A stretch of DNA of 64,000 bases from assembly GCF_035943815.1 (NCBI RefSeq), contig NZ_DASZBU010000003.1, positions 1 to 64,000 on the forward strand, given 5' to 3'. Within the stretch, counting starts at the first letter, position 1, and every line of letters starts with the position of its first letter. This DNA comes from Frateuria_A sp035943815 (lineage in GTDB: Bacteria; Pseudomonadota; Gammaproteobacteria; Xanthomonadales; Rhodanobacteraceae). This document shows, one piece after another, positions 56,737-64,000 of this stretch. Under the pieces are notes generated by a model. It did not search any database. It was given only the letters and a program-made list of their open reading frames with translations, and had not been told where the DNA came from. The position numbers were made by a program, and so were the translations under genes.

Positions 56737-57260
56737 GCCTGCACTCCGGCGGCGCGCTTGATCGCGCGGCGTACGCGGGTCTGGCAGCCGCAGCGGCAAA
56801 GGTTGGGCAACTGGTCGATGTCGTCGTCGGTGGGCTTGGACTTGCGCGTGAGCAGGTCCACCCCGGCGATCAGCCAGCCGGCGGTGCAGTAGCCGCAGCC
56901 GATCGCATCCTCGTCGACGAAGGCCTGCTGCAGCGGGTGCAGGCTGCCGTCGTCGGCGGCCAGGCCCTCGACCGTGGTGATGCGCGCGCCGGCCAGCCTC
57001 GCCATCGTCCGCTTGATCGCGGAGGCGGCCTTGCCGTCGACGAGCACCAGGTCGTAGCCGCCTTCGCCGTGCGCACCGCCGGGCTTGGTGCCGGTCAGCC
57101 GCAGCACGTCGCGCAGGTACCACAGCAGCGGCATCAGCGGATCGCCGGTGTGCCGGAAGCGCTCGCCGTTGACGATCAGGTCGATGCCCTCGCGCACGGG
57201 TTCCGGCGCGATGTCGCCGGCGGTGGCGGGCGGCAGGCCCTGGGCTTGCGCTTGCGGCAT
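56733..57260 (-). CDS. 2Fe-2S subunit of the xanthine-dehydrogenase family, N-terminal cluster cysteines missing
   Basis: 175 residues. The C-terminal all-helical cluster domain is normal (AIGCGYCTAGWLIAGVDLL and LCRCGCQTRVRRAIKRAA: CGxC and CxC). The ferredoxin-type N-terminal half normally reads LTGTKxGCGxxxCGACTVxVDG...SC, but here reads LTGTKPGGAHGEGGYDLVLVDGKAASAI with none of the four Cys. Length and frame are intact. First gene of a pair with the Mo subunit; no cytochrome partner follows. Confidence 0.85.
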   Translation of the reverse strand: MPQAQAQGLPPATAGDIAPEPVREGIDLIVNGERFRHTGDPLMPLLWYLRDVLRLTGTKPGGAHGEGGYDLVLVDGKAASAIKRTMARLAGARITTVEGLAADDGSLHPLQQAFVDEDAIGCGYCTAGWLIAGVDLLTRKSKPTDDDIDQLPNLCRCGCQTRVRRAIKRAAGVQA

Positions 57261-57461
57261 CGGGAGTCTCCACGCGAGGGTCGCCTATTGTGGCATCGCG
57301 TGGGGAATGAGGCAGCCGGGGGGCCTGTAGACGTTCAGTTGGGGGTCTTCACGAGGCCGCCTTGCGGAGCCCTCGAAATGCCTGCCAGCCATTCACCTGA
57401 CCGGCACTGCGGCGCGTCAGCCCGAATGCCTGCGGATCAGCACGCCGCACGGCGGGCGTGG

Positions 57462-58898
57462 TCAAGGCTCCGGCTTCGCCGACCGGCGCCGCCAGGCGTA
57501 ATACACCGGCACCCCGGCGAGCATGATCAGCACGCCGATGCCGGCGTTGCGGGGGTTGTCGCGCATGGTCGCCACCACCACCGCCGCGATCGCCGCGACG
57601 AACAGCAGCGGCAGCCACGGGTAGCCGGGCACGCGGAAGCGCGGGCCGCCATCGTCGTGGCGGCGGTACCAGAACAGGGTAGCCACGCCCACCGCGCAGG
57701 CCAGCCAGTCGCCGAAGGTGGCGTAGTCCAGCAGCGCGCCGTAGCTGCCCGACAACGCCAGCACGATCGCCCAGCCGCACAGCGCGGCCAGCGCCACGTT
57801 GGGCGTGCCGTGGCGCGGGTGCAGCCGTGCGGTGAAGCGGAAGAACAGGCCGTCGGCCCCCATCACCTGCAGCACGCGCGCGCCGGCCACCAGCGTGATG
57901 TTGCAGAAACCCAGCGTGGAGATGGCGATGCCCAGCGCGATCAGCCGCGCGCCGAGCGGTCCGAACATGCGGTCCATCACCTGCGCCGCGGGCGCGCGGC
58001 TCTGGGCCAGGCCGGCGTGGCCGAGCACCGCGAGGTAGGCGAGGTTCACCAGCGCGTAGGCGGTCACCACCAGCAGCATGCCCACCAGCAGTGCGCGCGG
58101 CAGGTTGCGTTGCGGCGCGTCCACTTCGCCGGCCAGGTTGTTCAAGTAGGTGAAGCCCGAATAGGCGAACAGCACCGGCAGGGCCGCGCCCATGAAGCCG
58201 ACGCCCGCGCGCGCCGGATCGGTCGCCAGGGCCGCCGGCGCATGCGCGCCGGCCAGGTACAGTCCGCACGCCACCAGCGCCGCCACCGCCAGCAGCTTGA
58301 GCAGCGCGAACAGGTTCTGCACCTGCGCGCCGAGCTTGAGGCCGAACAGGTTGGCCAGGGCGACGAACACCAGCGCGCCGACCGTGAGCGGCAGCGCCGC
58401 GTCCGCGGGCAGGCCGAAGGCGGCCGCCGCGTAGCTGGCGAAGATCGTCGCCACCGCCGCGGTGGAGCCCGAATAGATCACCAGCAGCATGGTCCAGCCG
58501 AACAGAAAGCCGGCCAGCGGCCCGAACGCCTCGCGCAGGTAGACATAAGTGCCGCCCGCCTGCGGCCGCCGTGCGCCGAGCTCGGCGTAGCAGAGCGCGC
58601 CGATGAGCGTGAGCACCCCAGCGCCGATCCACACCAGCAGCAGCGCCAGGCCCGAGCCGGTGCGCTGCGCGGCGATGCCAGGGTTGAGGAAGATGCCGCC
58701 GCCGATGATGCCGCCGACCACGATGAGCGCGGCGTCCCACGGGCCGAGGCTGCGCCGGTAGCCTGGGGTCGGGTTGTTCACGTCATCGGCCGCCGTCGGG
58801 AAAGGAAGCGCGAGGATCGCTGGTACGGCGGGCGCGGGCAAGGTTAGCGGAGGGTCCGTCCGCGTAGCCTTCATTCGCGCGGCTTGGGTGTTGATCAT
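57462..58898 (-). CDS. APC-superfamily amino-acid permease
   Basis: 478 residues. A 45-residue N-terminal tail (Ala/Pro/Thr rich) precedes 12 TM helices. Family text: GPWDAALIVVGGIIGGGIFLNPGIAAQRTGS (first unwound helix), YVYLREAFGPLAGFLFGWTML, and FAYSGFTYLNNLAGEVDAPQRNLPRALL. Resembles the YfnA/LAT subgroup; substrate unknown. Start ATG 58898, six bases after GGGGGAAG. A shorter protein from GTG 58781 would start right at the conserved core but lacks a ribosome site. See the leader at 58899-58997. Confidence 0.88.
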   Translation of the reverse strand: MINTQAARMKATRTDPPLTLPAPAVPAILALPFPTAADDVNNPTPGYRRSLGPWDAALIVVGGIIGGGIFLNPGIAAQRTGSGLALLLVWIGAGVLTLIGALCYAELGARRPQAGGTYVYLREAFGPLAGFLFGWTMLLVIYSGSTAAVATIFASYAAAAFGLPADAALPLTVGALVFVALANLFGLKLGAQVQNLFALLKLLAVAALVACGLYLAGAHAPAALATDPARAGVGFMGAALPVLFAYSGFTYLNNLAGEVDAPQRNLPRALLVGMLLVVTAYALVNLAYLAVLGHAGLAQSRAPAAQVMDRMFGPLGARLIALGIAISTLGFCNITLVAGARVLQVMGADGLFFRFTARLHPRHGTPNVALAALCGWAIVLALSGSYGALLDYATFGDWLACAVGVATLFWYRRHDDGGPRFRVPGYPWLPLLFVAAIAAVVVATMRDNPRNAGIGVLIMLAGVPVYYAWRRRSAKPEP

Positions 58899-58997
58899 GG
58901 GCACTTCCCCCGTTTACGAGGGAAGGTGCCCGAGGGGCGGTTGGGGGGAGACCTTGCGTCGCCCCCCACCCGGGCATTGCGCCCGAGAGCCGCCCCG
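58899..58997 (-). promoter_or_regulatory. structured RNA leader of the permease gene (unclassified)
   Basis: Minus-strand RNA between the S53 stop (59003) and the ATG folds in two parts. First a three-way junction: P1 GGGGCGG (58997-58991) with CCGCCCC (58940-58934), P2 CGGGC-gcaat-GCCCG, P3 GGGGGG...CCCCCC with an inner GAC-gcaag-GUC. Then an 11-pair hairpin, GGGCACCUUCCC (58931-58920) with GGGAAGUGCCC (58909-58899), directly before AUG, which holds the Shine-Dalgarno GGGGGAAG. This is the plan of a riboswitch with ribosome-site sequestration, but it matches no class I know. It could partly be the terminator of the peptidase gene. Confidence 0.55.
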
Positions 58998-59002
58998 CTC
59001 AC

Positions 59003-60922
59003 TCAGAAGGTACGCAGGAACGCATCCAGGTTGGCCACGTCCAGCGTGCCGATGCCGGCGCCCGGCGTGTAGTGCGGCTTGCCGTAGTAGAACCAGTTGT
59101 CGCCGTCACGCACGCTGTCGAACGCCGAGTACTTGCCGTAGCCGAACACGTTCTGCAGGAAGTACACCTGCGGGTTCCAGAAGCCCACGCGATGTCCGGC
59201 GCTCTGCGTCAGCAAGGCGCTGATGCCGTTGAGCTGCGGCGCCACGAAGCTGGTGCCGCCGTAGCCCGAGATCACGCCACCGTCGGTGCTGGAGACCACG
59301 ATGTAGCCGGTTTCCGGATCGGCGTTGAGCGAGAGGTCCGGCACGTTGCGCCCGCTGAAGTGCCCGGGCAGCTTGAGCAGGGTGGTCGGCCCCGCTTTGG
59401 GGTCGTTGAAGACCAGCGCCTGCTTCTTCTCGCTGCGGCGCACGCCGTGGGTGAACTGCTGGTAGAACGGTGTGTGCCAGTACACGCTCACGCCGCCGCC
59501 GCCGCCGACCGAGAACAGGTCGATCCGGCCGGGGCCGAAGTTGGTGTCGAAGTAGTTCTGGATGTAGTCCCAGCCCCATACGCTTTCGCGCTTGATCGAC
59601 TCGACCGGGCCCCCGCTGAAGGAGTAGCTGTAGGGCGTGGTGGTGCCACCGGCGGCGGTGATGAACGGATCGGAGGCCGGCGAATCGACCGTCAGCGGCG
59701 CGCTGAATTGCCCCGGGCCGTTGCCGTGGCCGAGGCCGCGCACGGTGTCGTAGGCGCCCGAGTCGCCGGAGGCGGCGAACACCGACTGGCCCTGCACGGC
59801 CGCCTCCAGGAAGACCTGATGGAATGCGCGCAGGTCGCCGACGTCGGTGGTGTCGGTGTCGGAGGCGCCGTTCACGTTGAGTGCCGCGAAGTTGAAGATC
59901 TCCGGCAGGCCCCAGCTGGTGGAGATGCTGTCGGCGCAGTTGTCCGACACGGCTTGCGCGAAGGCTGCGACGAAGTCGCCGCTGGTGTTGGGCGCGTCGT
60001 ACACGATGATGTTGGCCTTGGGCGCCAGGCCGCCGGACTGCTCCACGTCCAGCGCCGTCTCGCCGCTGCCGCCGTTGATCGCGCCGCCGCCGTTGACGTG
60101 CACCTGGGTGATCCGGTGCGGCTTGGTGACCAGCCCGATGCCGTCCCAGTACGCCTGCGCGTCGGCCGGATCGAAGTTGGACAGGGTGACGATGCCGATG
60201 GTCGCGCCCTTGCCGGTCACGCCTTTCGCGTAGAGCGGATTGATGTCGTAGAAGTTGGCCACGTCGCCGACCGTGTATTCGCCCGGTATGCCGGTCGCGG
60301 TGGGATTGCCGCCAGCGCCGGCCTTGAGGTCCGGATGCAGCGCCCGGGACGCGAACGAGGTCGCGCGGGAGATCGGCTTGGGCGTGCCGATGCGGTGGGA
60401 CAGGTACTGGCGCTCGGTGCTCAGGCCCGAGACCACCATGACCGTGCCGGCCAGCGCCGCGGGCAGCCTGGCCGGCTGCGCCGGACGCCGGAACACGCGG
60501 CCGTCGTCGGTCGACTTGTAGGTGTGGATGGCCGTGCCGAAGGCCTGGCCCAATTGCGCCAGCGTGCCCTGCACGCGGATCGCCATCTTGTTGTCCAGCA
60601 CCTCGCTGCGCAGTCCCTGCTTCTTGAGGTAGGCCTGCACGTCGGCGATCTGCGCGTCGGTCGCGCCGAAGCGTTCGGCGAATTGCCGGGTGGTCAGGAA
60701 GCGGTGGTAATTGGCGCTGCCCGGCGTGACGGTCTGGCGGATCAGGTCCTCGAGCTGGTCCTGGTTGCGCAGCTTGAGGATCAGCGTGACGTTCGCGTTC
60801 TGGCTGGCGGCGGCAAGGCCCATGTCGATGGCGGGCTGGGCGGTCTGCCCGGCCCAGGCGGCACCGGCGAACAGGACGGCAAACGAGGCAGCAAGGGCTT
60901 TCTGGTGCAACTTCGCGAGCAT
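59003..60922 (-). CDS. S53 family (sedolisin/kumamolisin) secreted peptidase
   Basis: 639 residues. Signal peptide (1-~25, AWAG), pro-domain (~30-185), catalytic domain with Glu288 and Asp292 (GSGETALDVEQ), oxyanion Asp387 (FAASGDSGA) and nucleophile Ser558 (YGGTSFVAPQ): the Ser-Glu-Asp set of this acid-active family. A Ca-binding C-terminal part follows (FDSVRDGDNWF). Probably autoprocessed and secreted. Start ATG 60922, with GGGAGAAACCCC before it. Confidence 0.92.
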   Translation of the reverse strand: MLAKLHQKALAASFAVLFAGAAWAGQTAQPAIDMGLAAASQNANVTLILKLRNQDQLEDLIRQTVTPGSANYHRFLTTRQFAERFGATDAQIADVQAYLKKQGLRSEVLDNKMAIRVQGTLAQLGQAFGTAIHTYKSTDDGRVFRRPAQPARLPAALAGTVMVVSGLSTERQYLSHRIGTPKPISRATSFASRALHPDLKAGAGGNPTATGIPGEYTVGDVANFYDINPLYAKGVTGKGATIGIVTLSNFDPADAQAYWDGIGLVTKPHRITQVHVNGGGAINGGSGETALDVEQSGGLAPKANIIVYDAPNTSGDFVAAFAQAVSDNCADSISTSWGLPEIFNFAALNVNGASDTDTTDVGDLRAFHQVFLEAAVQGQSVFAASGDSGAYDTVRGLGHGNGPGQFSAPLTVDSPASDPFITAAGGTTTPYSYSFSGGPVESIKRESVWGWDYIQNYFDTNFGPGRIDLFSVGGGGGVSVYWHTPFYQQFTHGVRRSEKKQALVFNDPKAGPTTLLKLPGHFSGRNVPDLSLNADPETGYIVVSSTDGGVISGYGGTSFVAPQLNGISALLTQSAGHRVGFWNPQVYFLQNVFGYGKYSAFDSVRDGDNWFYYGKPHYTPGAGIGTLDVANLDAFLRTF

Positions 60923-61114
60923 GGGGTTTCTCCCTGGAATGCGCGCGACCGAAAGACACAGGGGCTAGTAAGCACTGCGCCGACAGCCGCGGGCGTGCGA
61001 TGGCTGATGGATTTCTCCCTATCGGCGCCGCACCCCCTGCGGACGGCACCGTCGGCGAGCTTGCACCCAAGCACGCAGGAAGGGAAGGGCCGCGTGTGTG
61101 CGCGGCGCAAGGTG

Positions 61115-61990
61115 TCAATCCAGGGTGAACGTTCCGCGCACGCCGACCACACACCGGCCACCGATCGTGACCGCGCCGCCGGCCTGGTCGACGCGAACTT
61201 CGACGCGGCCATCGCGGCCCACTTCGCGCCCCTGGCTGGCCACGTAGCAGCGGCCGTACTTCGCCAGCGCGCCGGTCTGGTGCAGCAGCGCGCCGATGGC
61301 CGCATTGGCACTGCCGGTGACCGGATCTTCGGGAATGCCGTCGGCGGGGCAGAAGGCGCGCACGGCCATCGCCGCATCGCCACCCTCCTGCGCGCCGAAC
61401 ACGCTCACGCCCACCGCGCCGCGTGCCATGCACAGCGTGGCGATGGCGGCAAGGTCAGGCGCCAGGGTGCGCACCGCAGGCGCCCGACCCAGGTCGCAGA
61501 CGATCCACAGCGGCCCGTTGTCGATGCAGTGCACGGCCGCTGCCGGCAGCGCGCAGGACAGGGCGCCGCCTAGCGCCTCGCGCAGCGCGGCGTCGGCGGG
61601 AGCGATGCGCGCGGCGGGCGCCTGCACGTGGATGGTGCGCGTGGCGCCGTCGCCCTCCACGGCCACCGGCAGCAATCCGGCGGCGCATTCCTGCAGCAGC
61701 GAGGGTCGTGCCGGCACGCCGCCGGCATCGATCGCCGCATAGGCGCTGCCGACGCTCGGATGGCCGGCGAAGGGCAGCTCCTGGCGCGGAGTAAAGATGC
61801 GCACGCGATAGTCCGCCCCTGGTTGCGACGGGCGCAGCAGGAAGGTGGTCTCGGACAGGTTGGTCCAACGCGCGATGCGCTGCATCGCCGCGCCGTCCAG
61901 CGCGTCGGCGCCGACCACCACGGCCAGCGGGTTGCCCTCGAGCAGGCGCGAGGCAAACACGTCCAGTTGCAGGAAATCGAAGGTGGGCAT
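61115..61990 (-). CDS. PhzF-family isomerase/epimerase-like protein
   Basis: 291 residues, duplicated diaminopimelate-epimerase fold. MPTFDFLQLDVFASRLLEGNPLAVV, catalytic Glu in TNLSETTFLL, PGADYRVRIFTPRQELPFAGHPSVGSA, and the second half DPVTGSANAAIGALL. Members are often stand-alone isomerases; no other phenazine gene is here, so phenazine synthesis is not implied. ATG 61990; the longer frame upstream is the shadow of the next gene. Confidence 0.88.
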   Translation of the reverse strand: MPTFDFLQLDVFASRLLEGNPLAVVVGADALDGAAMQRIARWTNLSETTFLLRPSQPGADYRVRIFTPRQELPFAGHPSVGSAYAAIDAGGVPARPSLLQECAAGLLPVAVEGDGATRTIHVQAPAARIAPADAALREALGGALSCALPAAAVHCIDNGPLWIVCDLGRAPAVRTLAPDLAAIATLCMARGAVGVSVFGAQEGGDAAMAVRAFCPADGIPEDPVTGSANAAIGALLHQTGALAKYGRCYVASQGREVGRDGRVEVRVDQAGGAVTIGGRCVVGVRGTFTLD

Positions 61991-62146
61991 GGGAACTCGC
62001 AGGCTGGCGCCAGCTGAACGCAGGCAGATGGCCGCGGGCAAGTGTAGGTGATCGCCTACAGCGATGCGCCGGGAGGCCTGGCTAGAATCCGCCCGCCGCC
62101 GATCCCCGCGGTGGCTATCAAAACCACAAGAACAGGAAACGTTCCC

Positions 62147-62758
62147 ATGAACAAGATCATGATCGCCGCGCTTGGCGCGGTGCTGGGCGCTGCGTCCCTG
62201 TCGGCCGCCGCTGCCGACGCCAACGGCGCGTTCTCCATCAACGCCGCCGTGGGCCAGGCGCAGTACCACGTCGGCCACACCGACGGCCTGGGCTACAAGC
62301 TGGACGACAAGGACACTGCCGGCGCGCTGCGCTTCGGTTACGCCTGGCGCGTGGCGCCGGCGTTCAACCTCGGCGTCGAAGGCGGCTACGCCGACCTCGG
62401 CAAGCTGGTCGCCAAGTACAACGACGGCACCAACTTCGCCAAGGCCGACCTCACCGCCAGGGGCTGGATGCTGGGCGGCAACGGCAAGTACAACTTCGCC
62501 GACAACTGGTACGTCTCCGCACGCGCCGGCTGGTTCCGTTCCGACCTCAAGGCCACCTCGACCGTCGGCACCGCCCATGCCAGCAACAGCGCACACGGCA
62601 ACGGCTGGTACGGTGGCGTGGGCGTGGGCTACGACTTTGCCCCGAACTTCAGCCTGGGCCTGAACTACGACAACTATCACGCCAAGGCCAAGTACGACGG
62701 CCAGTCGGAAGGTGGCAACGTGGGCACCTACATGCTCTCGGCCGAGTACCGCTTCTAA
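62147..62758 (+). CDS. outer-membrane beta-barrel protein (OmpA-like N-terminal domain type)
   Basis: 203 residues. Signal peptide (1-~22, AAA), then eight predicted strands of alternating hydrophobic/hydrophilic residues ending YMLSAEYRF, whose final aromatic Phe is the barrel-insertion signal. Tyr/Gly/Asn-rich. Probably a small porin-like protein; close to OmpW/OmpA-like barrels but not assigned. CAGGAAAC before the ATG. Terminator follows. Confidence 0.85.
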   Translation: MNKIMIAALGAVLGAASLSAAAADANGAFSINAAVGQAQYHVGHTDGLGYKLDDKDTAGALRFGYAWRVAPAFNLGVEGGYADLGKLVAKYNDGTNFAKADLTARGWMLGGNGKYNFADNWYVSARAGWFRSDLKATSTVGTAHASNSAHGNGWYGGVGVGYDFAPNFSLGLNYDNYHAKAKYDGQSEGGNVGTYMLSAEYRF

Positions 62759-62783
62759 GGCGATCCGCTCTGCGGCAGTAGCG

Positions 62784-62815
62784 CAACGGCCGCCTCGCGC
62801 GGCCGTTGTCTTTTG
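62784..62815 (+). terminator. Rho-independent terminator
   Basis: CAACGGCCGC (62784-62793), short loop, GCGGCCGTTG (62799-62808) and TCTTTTG: a perfect 10-pair stem followed by a T-rich run, 25 bases after the barrel-protein stop. Confidence 0.9.
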
Positions 62816-62891
62816 TCCGGCCCGGCCTGCTGCGGCACAATAGGCGGCTTGTGCGCCGCGCAAGGCGGCGCGTCCGAAGCCGAAGCCGCCC

Positions 62892-64000
62892 ATGACCACC
62901 ATCAAGCAAGACGACCTGATCCAGTCCGTCGCCGACGCGCTGCAGTACATCAGCTACTACCACCCGGTCGACTACATCGAAAGCCTCGCCGCCGCCTACG
63001 AGCGCGAGGACTCGCCCGCCGCGCGCGACGCGATGGCGCAGATCCTGATCAACTCGCGCATGGCCGCCGAGGGGCACCGCCCGCTGTGCCAGGACACCGG
63101 CATCGTCACCGTGTTCCTGAAGGTCGGCATGGACGTGCGCTGGGACGCCACGATGTCGCTCGAGGACATGGTGAACGAGGGCGTGCGCAGGGCGTACAAC
63201 CATCCGGACAACAAGCTGCGCGCCAGCGTGCTGACCGACCCCGCCGGCAGGCGCGCCAACACCCGCGACAACACGCCCGCAGTGATCAACATGTCCATCG
63301 TTCCCGGCGATACGGTGGACGTGATCGTGGCCGCCAAGGGCGGCGGCTCGGAGGCGAAGTCCAAGTTCGTGATGCTCAACCCCTCCGACTCGATCGTCGA
63401 CTGGGTGCTCAAGACGGTGCCGACCATGGGCGCGGGCTGGTGTCCGCCGGGGATGCTTGGGATCGGCATCGGCGGCACCGCGGAGAAGGCGATGCTGCTG
63501 GCGAAAGAGTCGCTGATGGAGCACATCGACATCCAGGAGCTGATCGCGCGCGGGCCGTCCAGCCGCATCGAGGAACTGCGCATCGAGCTGTACGAGAAGG
63601 TCAACGCCTTGGGGATAGGCGCGCAGGGCCTGGGCGGCCTGACCACCGTGCTCGACGTCAAGATCAAGGACTACCCGACCCACGCGGCCAACCTGCCGGT
63701 GGCGATGATCCCCAACTGCGCGGCCACCCGCCACGCGCACTTCACCCTGGACGGTTCGGGCCCGGTGATGCTGGAGCCGCCGTCGCTGGAGCATTGGCCC
63801 AAGCTCACCTACGACGCCTCCAAGGGCCGCCGGGTGAACCTGGACACCGTCACCCGCGAGGAGGTGGCGACCTGGAAGCCGGGCGAGGTGCTGCTGCTCA
63901 ACGGCAAGCTGCTCACCGGCCGCGATGCCGCGCACAAGCGCATGGTCGACATGCTCGACAAGGGCGAGCCGCTGCCGGTCGACTTCAAGGGCCGCTTCAT
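62892..64000 (+). CDS. fumA: fumarate hydratase class I, partial at window edge
   Basis: At least 369 residues, continuing off the right edge; the family is about 500-550. MTTIKQDDLIQSVADALQYISYYHPVDYI, then the 4Fe-4S cysteines: GHRPLCQDTGI, GAGWCPPGMLG, and IPNCAATRHAHF. Converts fumarate and malate in the TCA cycle; oxygen-sensitive cluster. Symbol fumA is used for the class, as fumA/fumB cannot be told apart here. Confidence 0.93.
   Translation, partial: MTTIKQDDLIQSVADALQYISYYHPVDYIESLAAAYEREDSPAARDAMAQILINSRMAAEGHRPLCQDTGIVTVFLKVGMDVRWDATMSLEDMVNEGVRRAYNHPDNKLRASVLTDPAGRRANTRDNTPAVINMSIVPGDTVDVIVAAKGGGSEAKSKFVMLNPSDSIVDWVLKTVPTMGAGWCPPGMLGIGIGGTAEKAMLLAKESLMEHIDIQELIARGPSSRIEELRIELYEKVNALGIGAQGLGGLTTVLDVKIKDYPTHAANLPVAMIPNCAATRHAHFTLDGSGPVMLEPPSLEHWPKLTYDASKGRRVNLDTVTREEVATWKPGEVLLLNGKLLTGRDAAHKRMVDMLDKGEPLPVDFKGRF

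Noticed and set aside
54874..56892. 672-residue open frame on the plus strand
   Set aside because: Antisense to the Mo-subunit gene, with low-complexity Val/Gly/His/Arg text and no motif. GC-rich third positions of the real gene create it.
58899..58997. Known riboswitch class (glycine, c-di-GMP-I, guanidine)
   Set aside because: The GACGCAAG text recalls a piece of the c-di-GMP-I aptamer, but the receptor helix and the rest of the conserved core are missing; no other class fits.
59072..61573. 833-residue open frame on the plus strand
   Set aside because: Antisense to the S53 peptidase and PhzF genes, both of which have full catalytic motifs.
61115..61990. Phenazine biosynthesis cluster
   Set aside because: Only a PhzF homologue, a family that is common alone; no phzA-E or G nearby.

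Overview
The window is about 64 kb of GC-rich chromosome from a gammaproteobacterium. It is most likely from the Lysobacterales (Xanthomonadales), probably the Rhodanobacter/Dyella/Frateuria side. The evidence is the block yebC-ruvC-ruvA-kup-ruvB-ybgC-tolQRAB-pal-cpoB-queE-queC-tRNA-Lys, the divergent holC-pepA / lptF-lptG pair, xerD next to dsbC, a large single-chain PurL, a long TonB-dependent receptor, an S53 peptidase, and intergenic palindromes of the kind common in this order. The genus is an inference from recollection of gene order; no database was searched.

Layout. 1-141: one end of an IS481-family element cut by the window edge, with a CTAG-type target. 187-6282: LysM lipoprotein and PP2C phosphatase, holC-pepA, then divergent lptF-lptG. 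6426-11921: an OsmC protein, a TVP38 membrane protein with a nucleoside deaminase and glnS, then a DUF2007 protein, an EamA transporter and apt. 11915-20465: plsC, clpB with a clear sigma-32-type promoter, a TonB-dependent receptor, an FmdB zinc ribbon and aspS. 20561-33568: a hydrolase, the Holliday-junction genes interrupted by the potassium transporter kup, the whole Tol-Pal envelope system, queE/queC, tRNA-Lys and its terminator. 33646-46057: ltaE, phaZ, a methyltransferase, RDD protein, xerD, dsbC, purL, a glycosyltransferase and another EamA transporter. 46156-52230: ybdD-cstA, a DUF4197 protein, def, the yhhQ queuosine-precursor transporter and an acyltransferase.

52330-54249 is the accessory highlight. 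It is a short integron-type gene-cassette array read on the minus strand. It has three near-identical complete attC sites, the end of a fourth, and five small more A/T-rich genes whose start or stop codons sit at the attC cores. No integrase is present (a CALIN). One cassette gene looks like a YezG/DUF600-type immunity protein, one is frameshifted, and one cassette carries two overlapping genes.

54484-64000: an operon for a two-subunit xanthine-dehydrogenase-family enzyme whose Fe-S subunit lacks the N-terminal cluster cysteines and whose large subunit lacks the usual catalytic glutamate; an amino-acid permease behind a strongly structured leader that buries its ribosome-binding site; a secreted S53 peptidase, a PhzF protein, an outer-membrane barrel protein with a good terminator, and the start of a class I fumarase running off the right edge.

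No gene-free gap exceeds 300 bases. The largest are 34669-34966 (possible debris of a threonine-aldolase copy), 50009-50266 (a large hairpin), 30217-30471 (a UUCG hairpin before pal), 18483-18710, 54250-54483 and 57261-57461 (nothing recognised in the last).
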